Positions 22,851-30,519 of a stretch of DNA of 64,000 nt are shown here, piece by piece. The DNA lies in the IMG/VR virus record IMGVR_UViG_3300017987_000006, positions 1 to 64,000 of that record; one strand, given 5' to 3'. The stretch comes from a virus. A model generated the notes under the pieces. It was not told the origin of the DNA. It searched no databases and saw only the letters and a program-made list of their open reading frames with translations. Position numbers and translations under genes: made by a program. Positions within the stretch are counted from its first letter, which is position 1; every line of letters starts with the position of its first letter.

Positions 22851-23778
22851 TACCGCACATCTGATCGGCTGGGTCCGCCAGCACTACGACAGGTTGGAGA
22901 TCCAAGCGGTGGACGTCTACAGCGCGTTTCCCGTTGCCCAGGACTGCGCGGCGATGCAGGTGGAGTTGTTACGGCTCCCGGGCAGCGACTACGAAAACGC
23001 AGTCTTGCACGTCAAGGCGTTCGTGGAGCGCAGGGTCGCAGAGGGGGATGGCATCTGGTGCCTGATCTTGGAGAAGTGGAAGAATGCGGCCTCGAGCCGT
23101 TGGCTGTGGGCGGAGACGAAGGACGAGATCGCCCAGAAGAAGGTCAACAAGCTGGTGAGGCTGATCGACAAGGAGCTGGAGGGCGTGGAGGGGTTCGAGA
23201 AGGTCGGTGAGGCCGTCGGCGAGCTGCTCAAGTCTGCTCTGCGTGGTGACTTCGACCGCACCGACAGCAAGATCTTGAAGTCCGGTTCGACGTGCTTGTT
23301 CAGCGAGCCGGAGTTCGTGGGCAGTTTTCGTTCTAGTCCGAAGGACGTAGAGGTTTTGGAAGCTGACCCGAAGATAGAGGAGGTGGGCTGGACCATTCAT
23401 GAGATTCCTGGCTATCCGATCAAGCGGCTGACAGATGCTGTCCGGAAGCAGCTCAAGATCTTGGGCGAGTCGGACCAAGATCAGGAGGATATCGATAAGG
23501 CGAAGAAAGAGTACCTGAGCGCTCTGGAACCGATCACGGGCGATATTGATCAAGGCATGGAGGTTCTCTGCGTGACTTTCTTCGGCTGGGCCACCGGCAA
23601 AGTGACCTGCTACCACAGTGCCGCGTACGTGGACACGGGTGGCAGCCTGTGGAATCTCGAGCGCGGTGTGGTCTTCGAGGGCCAGGATCCGTGCTGGTAC
23701 ACCACCGGCGGATTCAACAAGAAGATCCTCGATCAGTTTGATCGCTTCGACACGAAGGAGAACAAGGATGCCGGCTAA
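22843..23778 (+). CDS. Hypothetical protein (311 aa)
   Basis: GTG start after AGGAGGGAGGAACG. The middle third is charged and helical (KKVNKLVRLIDKELEGVEGF); N- and C-terminal thirds are mixed alpha/beta with many Trp, Cys and Tyr residues. No known motif or membrane segment. It is the largest unassigned protein of this part of the operon. Confidence 0.7.
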   Translation: MGNTAHLIGWVRQHYDRLEIQAVDVYSAFPVAQDCAAMQVELLRLPGSDYENAVLHVKAFVERRVAEGDGIWCLILEKWKNAASSRWLWAETKDEIAQKKVNKLVRLIDKELEGVEGFEKVGEAVGELLKSALRGDFDRTDSKILKSGSTCLFSEPEFVGSFRSSPKDVEVLEADPKIEEVGWTIHEIPGYPIKRLTDAVRKQLKILGESDQDQEDIDKAKKEYLSALEPITGDIDQGMEVLCVTFFGWATGKVTCYHSAAYVDTGGSLWNLERGVVFEGQDPCWYTTGGFNKKILDQFDRFDTKENKDAG

Positions 23779-24037
23779 CGTCATCACGATCAACGGGAGC
23801 AAGACCCTGGAGTGGGTCGTCCCGGACAGCAAGATGGACGTCCTCCTGGCCCTGCTGGATGGGATCGGCGAGGCCAGGACGGACGAGGCAAGGGAGGCAG
23901 CACAGAAGGCACGGGAGAACCTGGGGACGAAGGTCTCGATGAAGCTCTTCGAGGGTATCACGGCCAAGGGCATCGGTGGACGTTCGTGGCGTGTCGCCGG
24001 CCTGGGCGCGGATGTGACAGAGGGAGGCACTCGGTGA
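23768..24037 (+). CDS. Hypothetical protein (89 aa)
   Basis: Start at ATG 23768 with GAAGGAG 6 bases upstream; overlaps the previous gene by 11 bases. Helix-rich with a Gly-rich C-terminus (GITAKGIGGRSWRVAGLG). Function unknown. Confidence 0.65.
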   Translation: MPANVITINGSKTLEWVVPDSKMDVLLALLDGIGEARTDEAREAAQKARENLGTKVSMKLFEGITAKGIGGRSWRVAGLGADVTEGGTR

Positions 24038-24228
24038 CTAAGGTGACTTGCAGAGCTTGCGGTGGCAAAGGATTAGACCCCACCCAGGTGCCTGGAGGGC
24101 TGACGAGGTGCTGCCCGAGGTGTGGCGGGGCTGGTAGTTTCTCCGGAGCGGAGAAGATCAGGGAAGCAGTGGATCAAGAGATGGTGGAAGAACTAAAGGA
24201 GGAAGAGGACGAAGATGGATCGGAGTAG
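24034..24228 (+). CDS. DnaJ-type zinc-finger small protein (64 aa)
   Basis: GTG start (GAGGGAGG upstream, 4-base overlap). VTCRACGGKG and CCPRCGGAG are CxxCxGxG repeats as in the zinc domain of DnaJ and in small phage and bacterial zinc-finger proteins. An acidic helix follows. No J-domain is present. May act as a small chaperone-like or adaptor protein. Confidence 0.65.
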   Translation: MTKVTCRACGGKGLDPTQVPGGLTRCCPRCGGAGSFSGAEKIREAVDQEMVEELKEEEDEDGSE

Positions 24229-24406
24229 GTATGACATCTACCTGGATGGCGTGGTTGCCGGCGGGCTGTTTGTCTTGCTTGTGGCCTTGGCCCGGGAGCA
24301 CAGTGACGACTTGACGGCCGTCCTGGTGTACTTGGCCGCGGCCATGCTGCTCTGCGCCGGCGTGTGGTGGAAAGCGGAAATGTTGAAGAGAGCGGACGAT
24401 GCCTAG
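24215..24406 (+). CDS. Small two-helix membrane protein (63 aa)
   Basis: Two hydrophobic segments: about residues 12-25 (VVAGGLFVLLVALA) and 35-51 (AVLVYLAAAMLLCAGVWW), linked by a short charged loop, with a basic end. The size and two-helix layout fit small holins or membrane accessory proteins, but the gene is 6 kb from the endolysin and nothing else supports lysis. Overlaps both neighbours. Confidence 0.6.
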   Translation: MDRSRYDIYLDGVVAGGLFVLLVALAREHSDDLTAVLVYLAAAMLLCAGVWWKAEMLKRADDA

Positions 24407-24692
24407 TAGAGGAGAGATCATCAGCAGTAACGGCCTTCCGGCTAGCGAGGATGAGCTGAAGGATGCTGGACGCTTTGCCTGGGTGGCCGAGAGGAACGGG
24501 CGGGTCTGGACCACGAAAGAGGCGTTCGAAAGGTGGGAGGCGTTGTCAGAGGACTACGACGCTGGTTGGATGGCGATGCCGAATGACGACAGGGGGCTGT
24601 GGGAGATGTGGCGCAGGTTTGAGACTCGCATGATGGGGCCGGACAAAGAGTACATGACCGGGAAGAAGGTGCGGAGATCTTCCACTCCATAG
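24399..24692 (+). CDS. Hypothetical protein, possibly frameshifted at its end (97 aa)
   Basis: Overlaps the membrane-protein gene by 8 bases. Helical with many Trp and Arg/Glu pairs (ERWEALSEDYDAGWMAM). The last ten residues (KKVRRSSTP) look unlike the rest, while the -1 frame from about 24,656 onward reads as a normal helix that continues into the next gene, which itself has no ribosome site. A frameshift, natural or from sequencing, may join the two. Confidence 0.6.
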   Translation: MPSRGEIISSNGLPASEDELKDAGRFAWVAERNGRVWTTKEAFERWEALSEDYDAGWMAMPNDDRGLWEMWRRFETRMMGPDKEYMTGKKVRRSSTP

Positions 24693-24775
24693 CGGAGAAG
24701 GCGAACGAGGAGATCAAGGAATTCCTTCAGCGAGTAGCTGAAGCAGATTTCCTCGGGCGTGTCGGAGCACATGAC
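24656..24775 (+). other. Coding-like stretch without a start codon
   Basis: In the frame of the gene at 24776, the 120 bases upstream are open and encode a helix of normal composition (EEGAEIFHSIAEKANEEIK and FLQRVAEADFLG), but there is no ATG, GTG or TTG and the ATG at 24776 lacks a ribosome site. This points to a -1 frameshift from the previous gene. Confidence 0.45.
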
Positions 24776-25171
24776 ATGCTCGAGGACCTACAGGAGGTAA
24801 ACGACGTGAAGCACTTGGGACAACACACCTACCCAGCTGAGGAGTTGGGTGCCCACAAGGCATCGCCGGAGGAGAGCAAGCGGATGGAGAAGGAGCGGGA
24901 GAAGGAGCGGAAGGAGTTGGAGAAAGAGGTCCGCGAGATGTGCCAGGGCAAGACGAGGGCGAAGCTCATCGATCACCTCGTCAATAACATTCACGCTTTT
25001 AAAGAGCTGGACAAAATAAAGCAGGCCTTGTGGGATGGTCGCAACAAGCTGCAGCTGAAGAACATCCAGCAGCAGAACGACCTGGCTGGCAAGGACAAGG
25101 AGATCAGTTTCTGGAAGAAGCAGGCGGAGCTCTACTTCGAGGCGCTGCAGCGCCTGCAGGAGCAGGCATGA
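24776..25171 (+). CDS. Charged helical protein, family A (131 aa)
   Basis: Very charged helix after residue 25, then KTRAKLIDHLVNNI and a coiled coil ending in FWKKQAELYFEALQRL. This [R/Q]LI-helix plus terminal FW/YF helix layout is shared with the genes at 25,168, 25,972 and, on the other strand, 43,614, so they appear to be paralogues. The start is doubtful: no ribosome site precedes ATG 24776 and the frame extends upstream. Function unknown. Confidence 0.6.
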   Translation: MLEDLQEVNDVKHLGQHTYPAEELGAHKASPEESKRMEKEREKERKELEKEVREMCQGKTRAKLIDHLVNNIHAFKELDKIKQALWDGRNKLQLKNIQQQNDLAGKDKEISFWKKQAELYFEALQRLQEQA

Positions 25172-25584
25172 ACCAGCGAGTCTTCATGGATGGGGTCGAG
25201 CTGGAGGTTGGCGAGGACGTCATCCCTGGCTCGATCTTCGTCGAGAAGATCTCCCCGGAGGAGGCTGAGAAGATGAGGAAGGAGGTCAAGCGGCGAGCTG
25301 CGGGGGTTCGTGCGGAGGTCAAGGGTCTGACGAAGGCCCAGCTGATCGAGGAGTTGGTCGAGGCGAAAGAGGCGGCACACTGCCACGTCTACTCGCTGGT
25401 CAAGGTGGAGGCGCGTCGCAAGAAAGAGGTGGACGAGAAGATGAAGGAGGCCAGCAACTACAAGCGGCTTTGGGAGGAGGCACAGGAGCAATTCAGGCGG
25501 GAGCAGATACACTCGACGCACTACTTCAAGGCATTGACGGCGCTGCGGGTCTCGCTGGCCATGATGCGGGAGGACCATCTATGA
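25168..25584 (+). CDS. Charged helical protein, family A (138 aa)
   Basis: Start at ATG 25168 (AGGAG, 4-base overlap). A short beta-rich N-terminus (QRVFMDGVELEVGEDVI) leads to SPEEAEKMRKEVK, LTKAQLIEELVEAKEA and a coiled coil ending with THYFKALTALRVSLAMM. Clearly similar in layout to its upstream neighbour, suggesting tandem duplication. Probably oligomeric; function unknown. Confidence 0.65.
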   Translation: MNQRVFMDGVELEVGEDVIPGSIFVEKISPEEAEKMRKEVKRRAAGVRAEVKGLTKAQLIEELVEAKEAAHCHVYSLVKVEARRKKEVDEKMKEASNYKRLWEEAQEQFRREQIHSTHYFKALTALRVSLAMMREDHL

Positions 25585-25805
25585 GAGTGAAGTTCGAGAT
25601 CAAAGAAGATTACAGCCGCCGGGTTGATGGCGGGGCGTGCTGGATATGGGTGATAGTCGAGCAGGACAAGCCGTGCGTCCTGGGCGAGTCCTACCGTCAT
25701 TGGGCCAGCGCGGAGCTGGCCAAGGATGACGCCATCAAGGTCCGCCAGGCTATTCGGTCACCGGGCCGAGATGTCCCGGTGGTCGTGCGGGAGGATCACA
25801 CATGA
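25581..25805 (+). CDS. Hypothetical protein (74 aa)
   Basis: Start at ATG 25581 after GGGAGGACC. Two strands with Trp residues (CWIWVIVEQDKPCVLG), then a helix (SAELAKDDAIKVRQAI). The pattern echoes the following DUF1508-like gene. No family assigned. Confidence 0.6.
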   Translation: MRVKFEIKEDYSRRVDGGACWIWVIVEQDKPCVLGESYRHWASAELAKDDAIKVRQAIRSPGRDVPVVVREDHT

Positions 25806-25975
25806 AGTTTGTGGTCTGGCATACCGGAACGGGTTGGCGGTGGCATCTTGCGCAGGGCAAACGTGTTTATGCGCGCAGCGTGACTTCCTTCAACAGCTCG
25901 GAGGAGGCGGAGAAAGAGGCGGAAAAGATATGTTTGGAGCTGGACATCGACACGAGGGTCGAGGTGGAGACATGA
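25802..25975 (+). CDS. DUF1508-like small protein (57 aa)
   Basis: A 57-codon gene between two ATGA overlaps, with GGGAGGATC upstream. FVVWHTGTGWRWHLAQGKRV, then SVTSFNSSEEAEKEAEKI matches the strand-strand-strand-helix pattern of DUF1508 (YegP-type) domains. The function of the family is not established. Confidence 0.6.
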   Translation: MKFVVWHTGTGWRWHLAQGKRVYARSVTSFNSSEEAEKEAEKICLELDIDTRVEVET

Positions 25976-26418
25976 GCGGCGATACTTGGCCAGAGCAGGA
26001 GGTGGTGAGCAAGTGGTTGCAGAGGAGGCAAATCTTTTGCAAACCGGAAGAGGCGATGGAATTGATCGAGGCTGTGACAAAGTCTCGCCTCGAGGTGCAG
26101 GAAGCGCGGGACACATTCGAGAGGGGAGTTGCCGATCGAAGGGTTTTGCTCGGCAAGATTTTCTCCTATTTGGAAGAGCTTCGTGGGGACCTTGCGCGGG
26201 CTCAGGGATTCATCGAGGGGATGCGGGACAGAATGGGTCCGTGGATCGACCGATTGAACAACGAGGGCTTGCTTGGTCCTGCAATCTCTCTGGACGCTGG
26301 TCAGGAAGCTGCGAGACGGACGGAGGAAATAGAGGAGCTCAAGCGGGAAGTGATCAAGTGGAAGAACATCGCCCAGCCCTTCCTGGAGGCGGCGGCGGAC
26401 ACAGGGGCAGGTACATGA
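25972..26418 (+). CDS. Helical protein, possibly family A (148 aa)
   Basis: Start at ATG 25972, four-base overlap, GGTGGAG upstream. Helical throughout: KPEEAMELIEAVTKSRLEV, a long amphipathic middle, and a final helix LKREVIKWKNIAQPFLEAA that resembles the last helix of the proteins at 24,776 and 25,168. Function unknown. Confidence 0.6.
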   Translation: MSGDTWPEQEVVSKWLQRRQIFCKPEEAMELIEAVTKSRLEVQEARDTFERGVADRRVLLGKIFSYLEELRGDLARAQGFIEGMRDRMGPWIDRLNNEGLLGPAISLDAGQEAARRTEEIEELKREVIKWKNIAQPFLEAAADTGAGT

Positions 26419-27308
26419 GTTCTCACATCTTTAATACATCGAAGAGGGAATTCGGGAAGCAGCTTATCGGAGATCGCTCATATGTGGACATGGCCCGGGA
26501 GCAGCTCTCGAAGTTCTCGATGGGGTACATGGGGTACTCAACAGCTACGGCAGCTCTTGCGCTGCTTGCTAGGAAGGGGCTGATTTCCGAGGAGGAGCTA
26601 AATGGAGTGGTAGAGCTTGCTACGAGCGTATCGGAGCAGTACCTGGACCTGGCGGTGGCGGAGAGTGCGGAGCAGGATAAAGCAAACGACTTCATCACCG
26701 AGGAGCACCGGAAAGAGGCTGAGGCCGTTGGCGCGGCGGCACAGAAGAAGCTCAACGCGTTGGTTGAGGAGTTCGTGGAGAAAGGCAAGGAGAAGAGGAA
26801 GTACGTGAAGCCTACAGTGAAGGACGTGGGCGAGCCTGTGAACAGCTGTGTGTGCGGCATGGCGGAGTCAAGGGACACTAACGACCCGCAGCGTCCTCCC
26901 CGCTTTCAGGAGCGCGCCTCGGCTTTCTTCGACGGGCTGGTCGCGAAGAGCCGACCACATCCCGTCTTTTGGGAGCCGATCGACACGGAGACGCTGGCCA
27001 ACATGCAGGACCGGGCGTTCCAGGAGGGTCAGCTCGAGGTCCGGCAGGACATAGTTGAGAGGTTCAACATCGACTGGACGGACAGGGCGCACAGGCTATG
27101 GCGGTCTAACGACCTCACCGTGCAGAGCTTCGCCGCGGCGTTGAAGATTGCATACGAGGAGGGGTTCGATGCGGGGCGCAAGCAGGCCATCAACGATCAG
27201 ACCAGAGCGCTGGATGCGTCTAGGTACAGCCCCAACGAGTCTGGGACGGACGAGATTAAGACGCAGGACCCCATCTCGGATACAGCGGAGGATAATAAAT
27301 GCCCGTAG
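26415..27308 (+). CDS. Hypothetical protein (297 aa)
   Basis: Start at ATG 26415 (4-base overlap). First half helical and Ala-rich (ATAALALLARKGLISEEEL; EEHRKEAEAVGAAAQKKL), then a linker with two cysteines (CVCG) and a second helical half ending in a hydrophilic tail. No family recognised. Confidence 0.65.
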   Translation: MSSHIFNTSKREFGKQLIGDRSYVDMAREQLSKFSMGYMGYSTATAALALLARKGLISEEELNGVVELATSVSEQYLDLAVAESAEQDKANDFITEEHRKEAEAVGAAAQKKLNALVEEFVEKGKEKRKYVKPTVKDVGEPVNSCVCGMAESRDTNDPQRPPRFQERASAFFDGLVAKSRPHPVFWEPIDTETLANMQDRAFQEGQLEVRQDIVERFNIDWTDRAHRLWRSNDLTVQSFAAALKIAYEEGFDAGRKQAINDQTRALDASRYSPNESGTDEIKTQDPISDTAEDNKCP

Positions 27309-27679
27309 GAATTACCGCACTGCGGATGAAGGTCTTGATCCAGATCGGCAAGCTCGTTGAAGATCAGAAGCTGCATGGATCGTTTCCCGTCTCGGTTGAG
27401 GCATATGAGGTTGCCGCGCAGTTGGGCCTGATGAGCAAGAAGAACGGCTACTCGATCGTGATGAAGACGATCGAGGCGCTACGGGAGGGCAGGCTGGTGA
27501 CGATCTTCGGCCTCGATGGGGATGCGAGCAGGGCGTACGAGGACGAGCCGCGCGTTGCCCTGACCAAGAAGGGTGCGGAGATCTACACGCAGATGCGGCG
27601 GGCGTTCAGGGGTGAGGACGTGGATCAATCCAAGATGCGGAGCAGCATGGCCAGGATATTGGGGAACGATACGGTTTAA
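27299..27679 (+). CDS. Winged-helix-like protein (126 aa)
   Basis: GGAGGATAATAA precedes the ATG; 10-base overlap upstream. Elements fit a helix-turn-helix with wing: VEAYEVAAQLGLMSKKNGY, SIVMKTIEALREGRLVTIFG, RVALTKKGAEIY. Probably a small DNA-binding protein; target unknown. The stop and the next start share one base. Confidence 0.55.
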   Translation: MPVGITALRMKVLIQIGKLVEDQKLHGSFPVSVEAYEVAAQLGLMSKKNGYSIVMKTIEALREGRLVTIFGLDGDASRAYEDEPRVALTKKGAEIYTQMRRAFRGEDVDQSKMRSSMARILGNDTV

Positions 27680-28044
27680 TGGACGGTGAAGTTACACGGT
27701 GGCACCCGGAGGGGTGCCGCTGCGTTATCTGCGAGAACCGACGCATGCTAGGCGTCAGGGAGAGAATCATGCCGGCTGTAGCGATTAGTTGGAGCGGGAA
27801 GCACTGCAGCGATGGGTGTCCGTTCTACCACGCGCACATCCTTTCTGGAGGCGGGGTCAGGCTTGTCAATCCTATGTGTCATCTCGACGGACACAAGGAT
27901 ACTGTACTGAATGAGGTGCTGGACATTCGCCTTGAGGTCATTGGATCTGGACAGGACGCTTACACGCCTCGCGCGAAGAACTGTCCATTCAACGACGTTC
28001 ACGGTGTGCACGTGGAGATCTACCATCAAGGAGATGAAGAGTGA
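27679..28044 (+). CDS. Cys/His-rich hypothetical protein (121 aa)
   Basis: CRCVICENR near residue 13-21, then CSDGCPFYHAH and later CPFNDVHGVH give clusters that could bind zinc. Strands between them (VRLVNPMCHLDG; LDIRLEVIG). Function unknown. Overlaps the next GTG by four bases. Confidence 0.65.
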   Translation: MDGEVTRWHPEGCRCVICENRRMLGVRERIMPAVAISWSGKHCSDGCPFYHAHILSGGGVRLVNPMCHLDGHKDTVLNEVLDIRLEVIGSGQDAYTPRAKNCPFNDVHGVHVEIYHQGDEE

Positions 28045-28439
28045 GCAGTATCATAATTGAGTTGCGTTGCAGGCGTGTTCCAAAAGAGCACGTCTACAAC
28101 GGGGAGATCGCTGTCCTCGTGAAGGATGAAGCCCAACGGCTGCTGCTACCGTTCGGACGGAGAGATCTAGGTGATGTAGGAGTCGTTCTGCACCACCTGG
28201 TACGGGCCGTGGCTGGCAACGTGGAGGAGTTTGCTGTGCGGATGGTACAAAGCGCTCCTGGGACGAAGCACAAAGCCGTTCCGATGGACCTGACCCCAGC
28301 GCAGGTTCAGAAGATCTACGAGTCGGAGGAGAGCGCGCGGCTGTTCTTTGCTCCGCGGTTCATTACGCGGAAGGTATCCTCACTGGAAGATGTACAGAAG
28401 GTGATCAAAGACGAGGCGGAGCGTGCTAGTGACGAGTGA
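28041..28439 (+). CDS. Hypothetical protein (132 aa)
   Basis: GTG start with CAAGGAG upstream. Alternating strands (SSIIIELRCRRV; EIAVLVKDEAQRLLLPF), then helices with a hydrophobic turn, and an acidic end. No recognised motif. Confidence 0.65.
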   Translation: MSSIIIELRCRRVPKEHVYNGEIAVLVKDEAQRLLLPFGRRDLGDVGVVLHHLVRAVAGNVEEFAVRMVQSAPGTKHKAVPMDLTPAQVQKIYESEESARLFFAPRFITRKVSSLEDVQKVIKDEAERASDE

Positions 28440-28440
28440 C

Positions 28441-28722
28441 ATGCCTCAGGCTCTGTTGGATTTGTTTTCTCAACCCCTGACGGAAGAGAGGAGGGAGCAG
28501 ATCCGGGAGTACTGCGCCGAGTATGTCGTTGAGCGGTTGCGTGAGGTGGCGTGTGCTAATAAGATCATTCCTCCGATGAAGATGCCGCCCAGGCCGATGG
28601 TACGCGATCTTCCGTCGTTCCAGGAACTGGAGGAGGAGCCGGAGGGGCTCGAGCTGGAGCCGTTTTACAAACAATTCATGGTGCCCAAGCACCTCACCAA
28701 AGGAGACGACAATGCCGAATAG
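28441..28722 (+). CDS. Hypothetical protein (93 aa)
   Basis: ATG 28441 follows the upstream stop by one base; a GTG at 28423 with a nearby GAGGCGGAG is an alternative start adding six residues. Helical N-terminus (LTEERREQIREYCAEYVVE), then a Pro/Met-rich linker and an acidic end. Function unknown. Confidence 0.6.
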   Translation: MPQALLDLFSQPLTEERREQIREYCAEYVVERLREVACANKIIPPMKMPPRPMVRDLPSFQELEEEPEGLELEPFYKQFMVPKHLTKGDDNAE

Positions 28723-28993
28723 AACATCGAAGTACCCGCCCAAGACCGTGGTCAATGTAGCCCAGTGCGAGATCTTCGCCGTGACCTTCGTGGATGGTGA
28801 GAGCATCCCCGACACCCGCCTGGTCGTGAAGCACGGGGACAGCTACCACTTCTTGCACGACGAGAAGACGGACCACTCCCTGCGTCCGCCTGCCGGGTGG
28901 CTGATCAAGGCTCTCCAGGAGAAGCTGGAGGCGTCCGTGCTGGATGGAGAGGAGGACAAGATCGAGGAGCTGCCGATGGAGGCGACGGTATGA
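28712..28993 (+). CDS. Hypothetical protein (93 aa)
   Basis: AAAGGAGACG ribosome site; 11-base overlap upstream. Strands with conserved-looking glycine turns (CEIFAVTFVDGESI; DTRLVVKHGDSYHFL), then a helix (AGWLIKALQEKLEAS) and an acidic end. It precedes and overlaps the GroES-like gene by four bases, so both are likely co-translated. Confidence 0.65.
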   Translation: MPNRTSKYPPKTVVNVAQCEIFAVTFVDGESIPDTRLVVKHGDSYHFLHDEKTDHSLRPPAGWLIKALQEKLEASVLDGEEDKIEELPMEATV

Positions 28994-29370
28994 CCGGCAT
29001 CCCCAAGGGTTTGGAGCTTCCCCCTGTCCGACCGCAGAACGATCGCGTGCTCATTTATCTCGAGCCAGAGAGCAATGTGGTCGGATCGGACGTGAAGCTC
29101 TACAAGCCGGACGACGCGAACGCGCACGTCTTTCGTTTGGGGCGTGTGGTTCGCGTCGGCCCGGGGAAGCGAGACCCAGACAGCGGAGAGCGAATCCCGT
29201 GCATGGTCAAGCCCGGAGACAGGGTGCTGTTCATCAAGTTCGTGGCTACTCACACCAAGACGGCGGAGAGCATCCAGTGTACGGTGGGCAAAGACTTCGC
29301 GTTGATCAAGGACTACGACGCCCTGGCCGTAGTGCCGGAGGATTTCGATCTGAGGATGGTACGGCAGTGA
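28990..29370 (+). CDS. GroES-like co-chaperonin
   Basis: 126 residues with the Cpn10 pattern: RPQNDRVLIYLE (about 14-25), a mobile-loop-like region with KPDDANAH (39-46), GRVVRVGPGKRDPDSGERI (51-69), VKPGDRVLFIKFVAT (73-87) and the closing DYDALAVV (108-115). Cpn10 rings cap GroEL and assist folding; T4 gp31 is the classical phage replacement needed for capsid folding. No GroEL is encoded here, so it would work with the host chaperonin. About 30 residues longer than bacterial GroES, the extra length lying at both ends and near the loop around 30-48. Start ATG has GGAGG and a 4-base overlap. Confidence 0.8.
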   Translation: MTGIPKGLELPPVRPQNDRVLIYLEPESNVVGSDVKLYKPDDANAHVFRLGRVVRVGPGKRDPDSGERIPCMVKPGDRVLFIKFVATHTKTAESIQCTVGKDFALIKDYDALAVVPEDFDLRMVRQ

Positions 29371-30248
29371 CAGCTACCTGGGAGAAGGTGGACGTCTACA
29401 TGTGCTCGCTGTGCGAGTCACCCATCTTCATGCCGAAGGGTCAGAAGAAACTGCCAGATAAGTGCGAGCGTTGCGGTGCGGAGATGACGGAGAAGCCCAA
29501 GACGGGACGGGGAAAGCCGATGGAGCTTGCCGGCGTCACCTATCCGCGCAAGAAGGACGTGGAGGCGCGGGCGAAGCAGATCTTACGGGATACGCCGGTT
29601 CACGCATGTCTCGAAGGGGACGATCGTGCCTTCATGGTGGCCTTGCTCAACCACCACTACCTAGTCAAGGAGAAGATCGGTAGTGGTGTGAAGGACATCT
29701 TTGTTGGCAAGCAGCCCGGCCGGGATGCCAAGAGGTTCCTGCTGCGTCGGACGAACGGCGTGATCGTGGACTTCAGCTACCGCAAGTGTCTGCGGCCCCC
29801 AACGCGCAGGGAGCACTTCGCGGAGGCGTGCCGGGCGGCGGTGCAGGGGCAGGTGGACGCGTTCAAGACCCACGCCTTCCGCCCCCTGCCGGTCAAGGGA
29901 GATCCTACCGCGGATGTCTTCACCTTTGACCCCAACCGCTTTCGTCTGGAGCCCACGAGTAAGGTTCCGTGTGCGTTGACGGGGGAGCTGGTAAGCTGGA
30001 AGGAGTGCCACGTAGATCATGCCCCGCCGAACGAGTTCGCGAAGATTGTGGACGACTACATCAAAGAGCACCAGATCGACATCAACCAGATCCAACTCCT
30101 GGGGGCTGAAGACGGCTTCTCGCGCCGTTGCTTCCAGTACGAGGAGGAGCGGCGTTTCGCTGCGTTCCACAAGGAGCGCGCCGTGTTGCAGATAGTTGCC
30201 ATCGCCCCTCACATGGAGCGATCGTATGCAAGCAGGAGGAAGGGATGA
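29367..30248 (+). CDS. DUF3223 (DCL-type) and HNH-like protein with zinc ribbon
   Basis: 293 residues, GTG start overlapping the GroES gene. N-terminal zinc ribbon: MCSLCESP and KCERCGAE. Then a DUF3223/DCL-type domain: YPRKKDVEARAKQILRDT, HHYLVKEKIGSGVKDIFVG, VDFSYRKCL. C-terminal part CALTGELVSWKECHVDHAPP resembles an HNH-like motif (DH pair) often found with this domain in phages. It may be a nuclease or RNA-binding factor (the plant DCL family works in rRNA processing); activity is unproven. Confidence 0.65.
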   Translation: MTATWEKVDVYMCSLCESPIFMPKGQKKLPDKCERCGAEMTEKPKTGRGKPMELAGVTYPRKKDVEARAKQILRDTPVHACLEGDDRAFMVALLNHHYLVKEKIGSGVKDIFVGKQPGRDAKRFLLRRTNGVIVDFSYRKCLRPPTRREHFAEACRAAVQGQVDAFKTHAFRPLPVKGDPTADVFTFDPNRFRLEPTSKVPCALTGELVSWKECHVDHAPPNEFAKIVDDYIKEHQIDINQIQLLGAEDGFSRRCFQYEEERRFAAFHKERAVLQIVAIAPHMERSYASRRKG

Positions 30249-30511
30249 GGTTCATCCAGGAAGACAAACACAACCCGAAGATCTTGGAGGTCGTCTGGAT
30301 GTGGCTCCCCACGTTCATCGGCCAGAACACGGCGCTCCTGGGAGAGCTGGACCACGCGCTCGCTGCGAAGTTCCCTCCGCCCTTCGATGTAACTGAGGAT
30401 AAGCTGGACGAGATCCATGAGTTTGTGGTGGACTACATCTGTGGGAAGCACCCCATCTTCACGGGGCTGCGGGAGTACCTCCAGGCCGTGCGCGGCGTGA
30501 CCACAAAGTAG
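30245..30511 (+). CDS. Hypothetical protein (88 aa)
   Basis: Start at ATG 30245 with AGGAGGAAGG; 4-base overlap. Helical, with aromatic residues (ILEVVWMWLPTFIGQ, LDEIHEFVVDYI). It immediately precedes the endolysin gene (8-base gap). A link with lysis is possible by position only. Confidence 0.6.
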   Translation: MRFIQEDKHNPKILEVVWMWLPTFIGQNTALLGELDHALAAKFPPPFDVTEDKLDEIHEFVVDYICGKHPIFTGLREYLQAVRGVTTK

Positions 30512-30519
30512 GAGAAATC

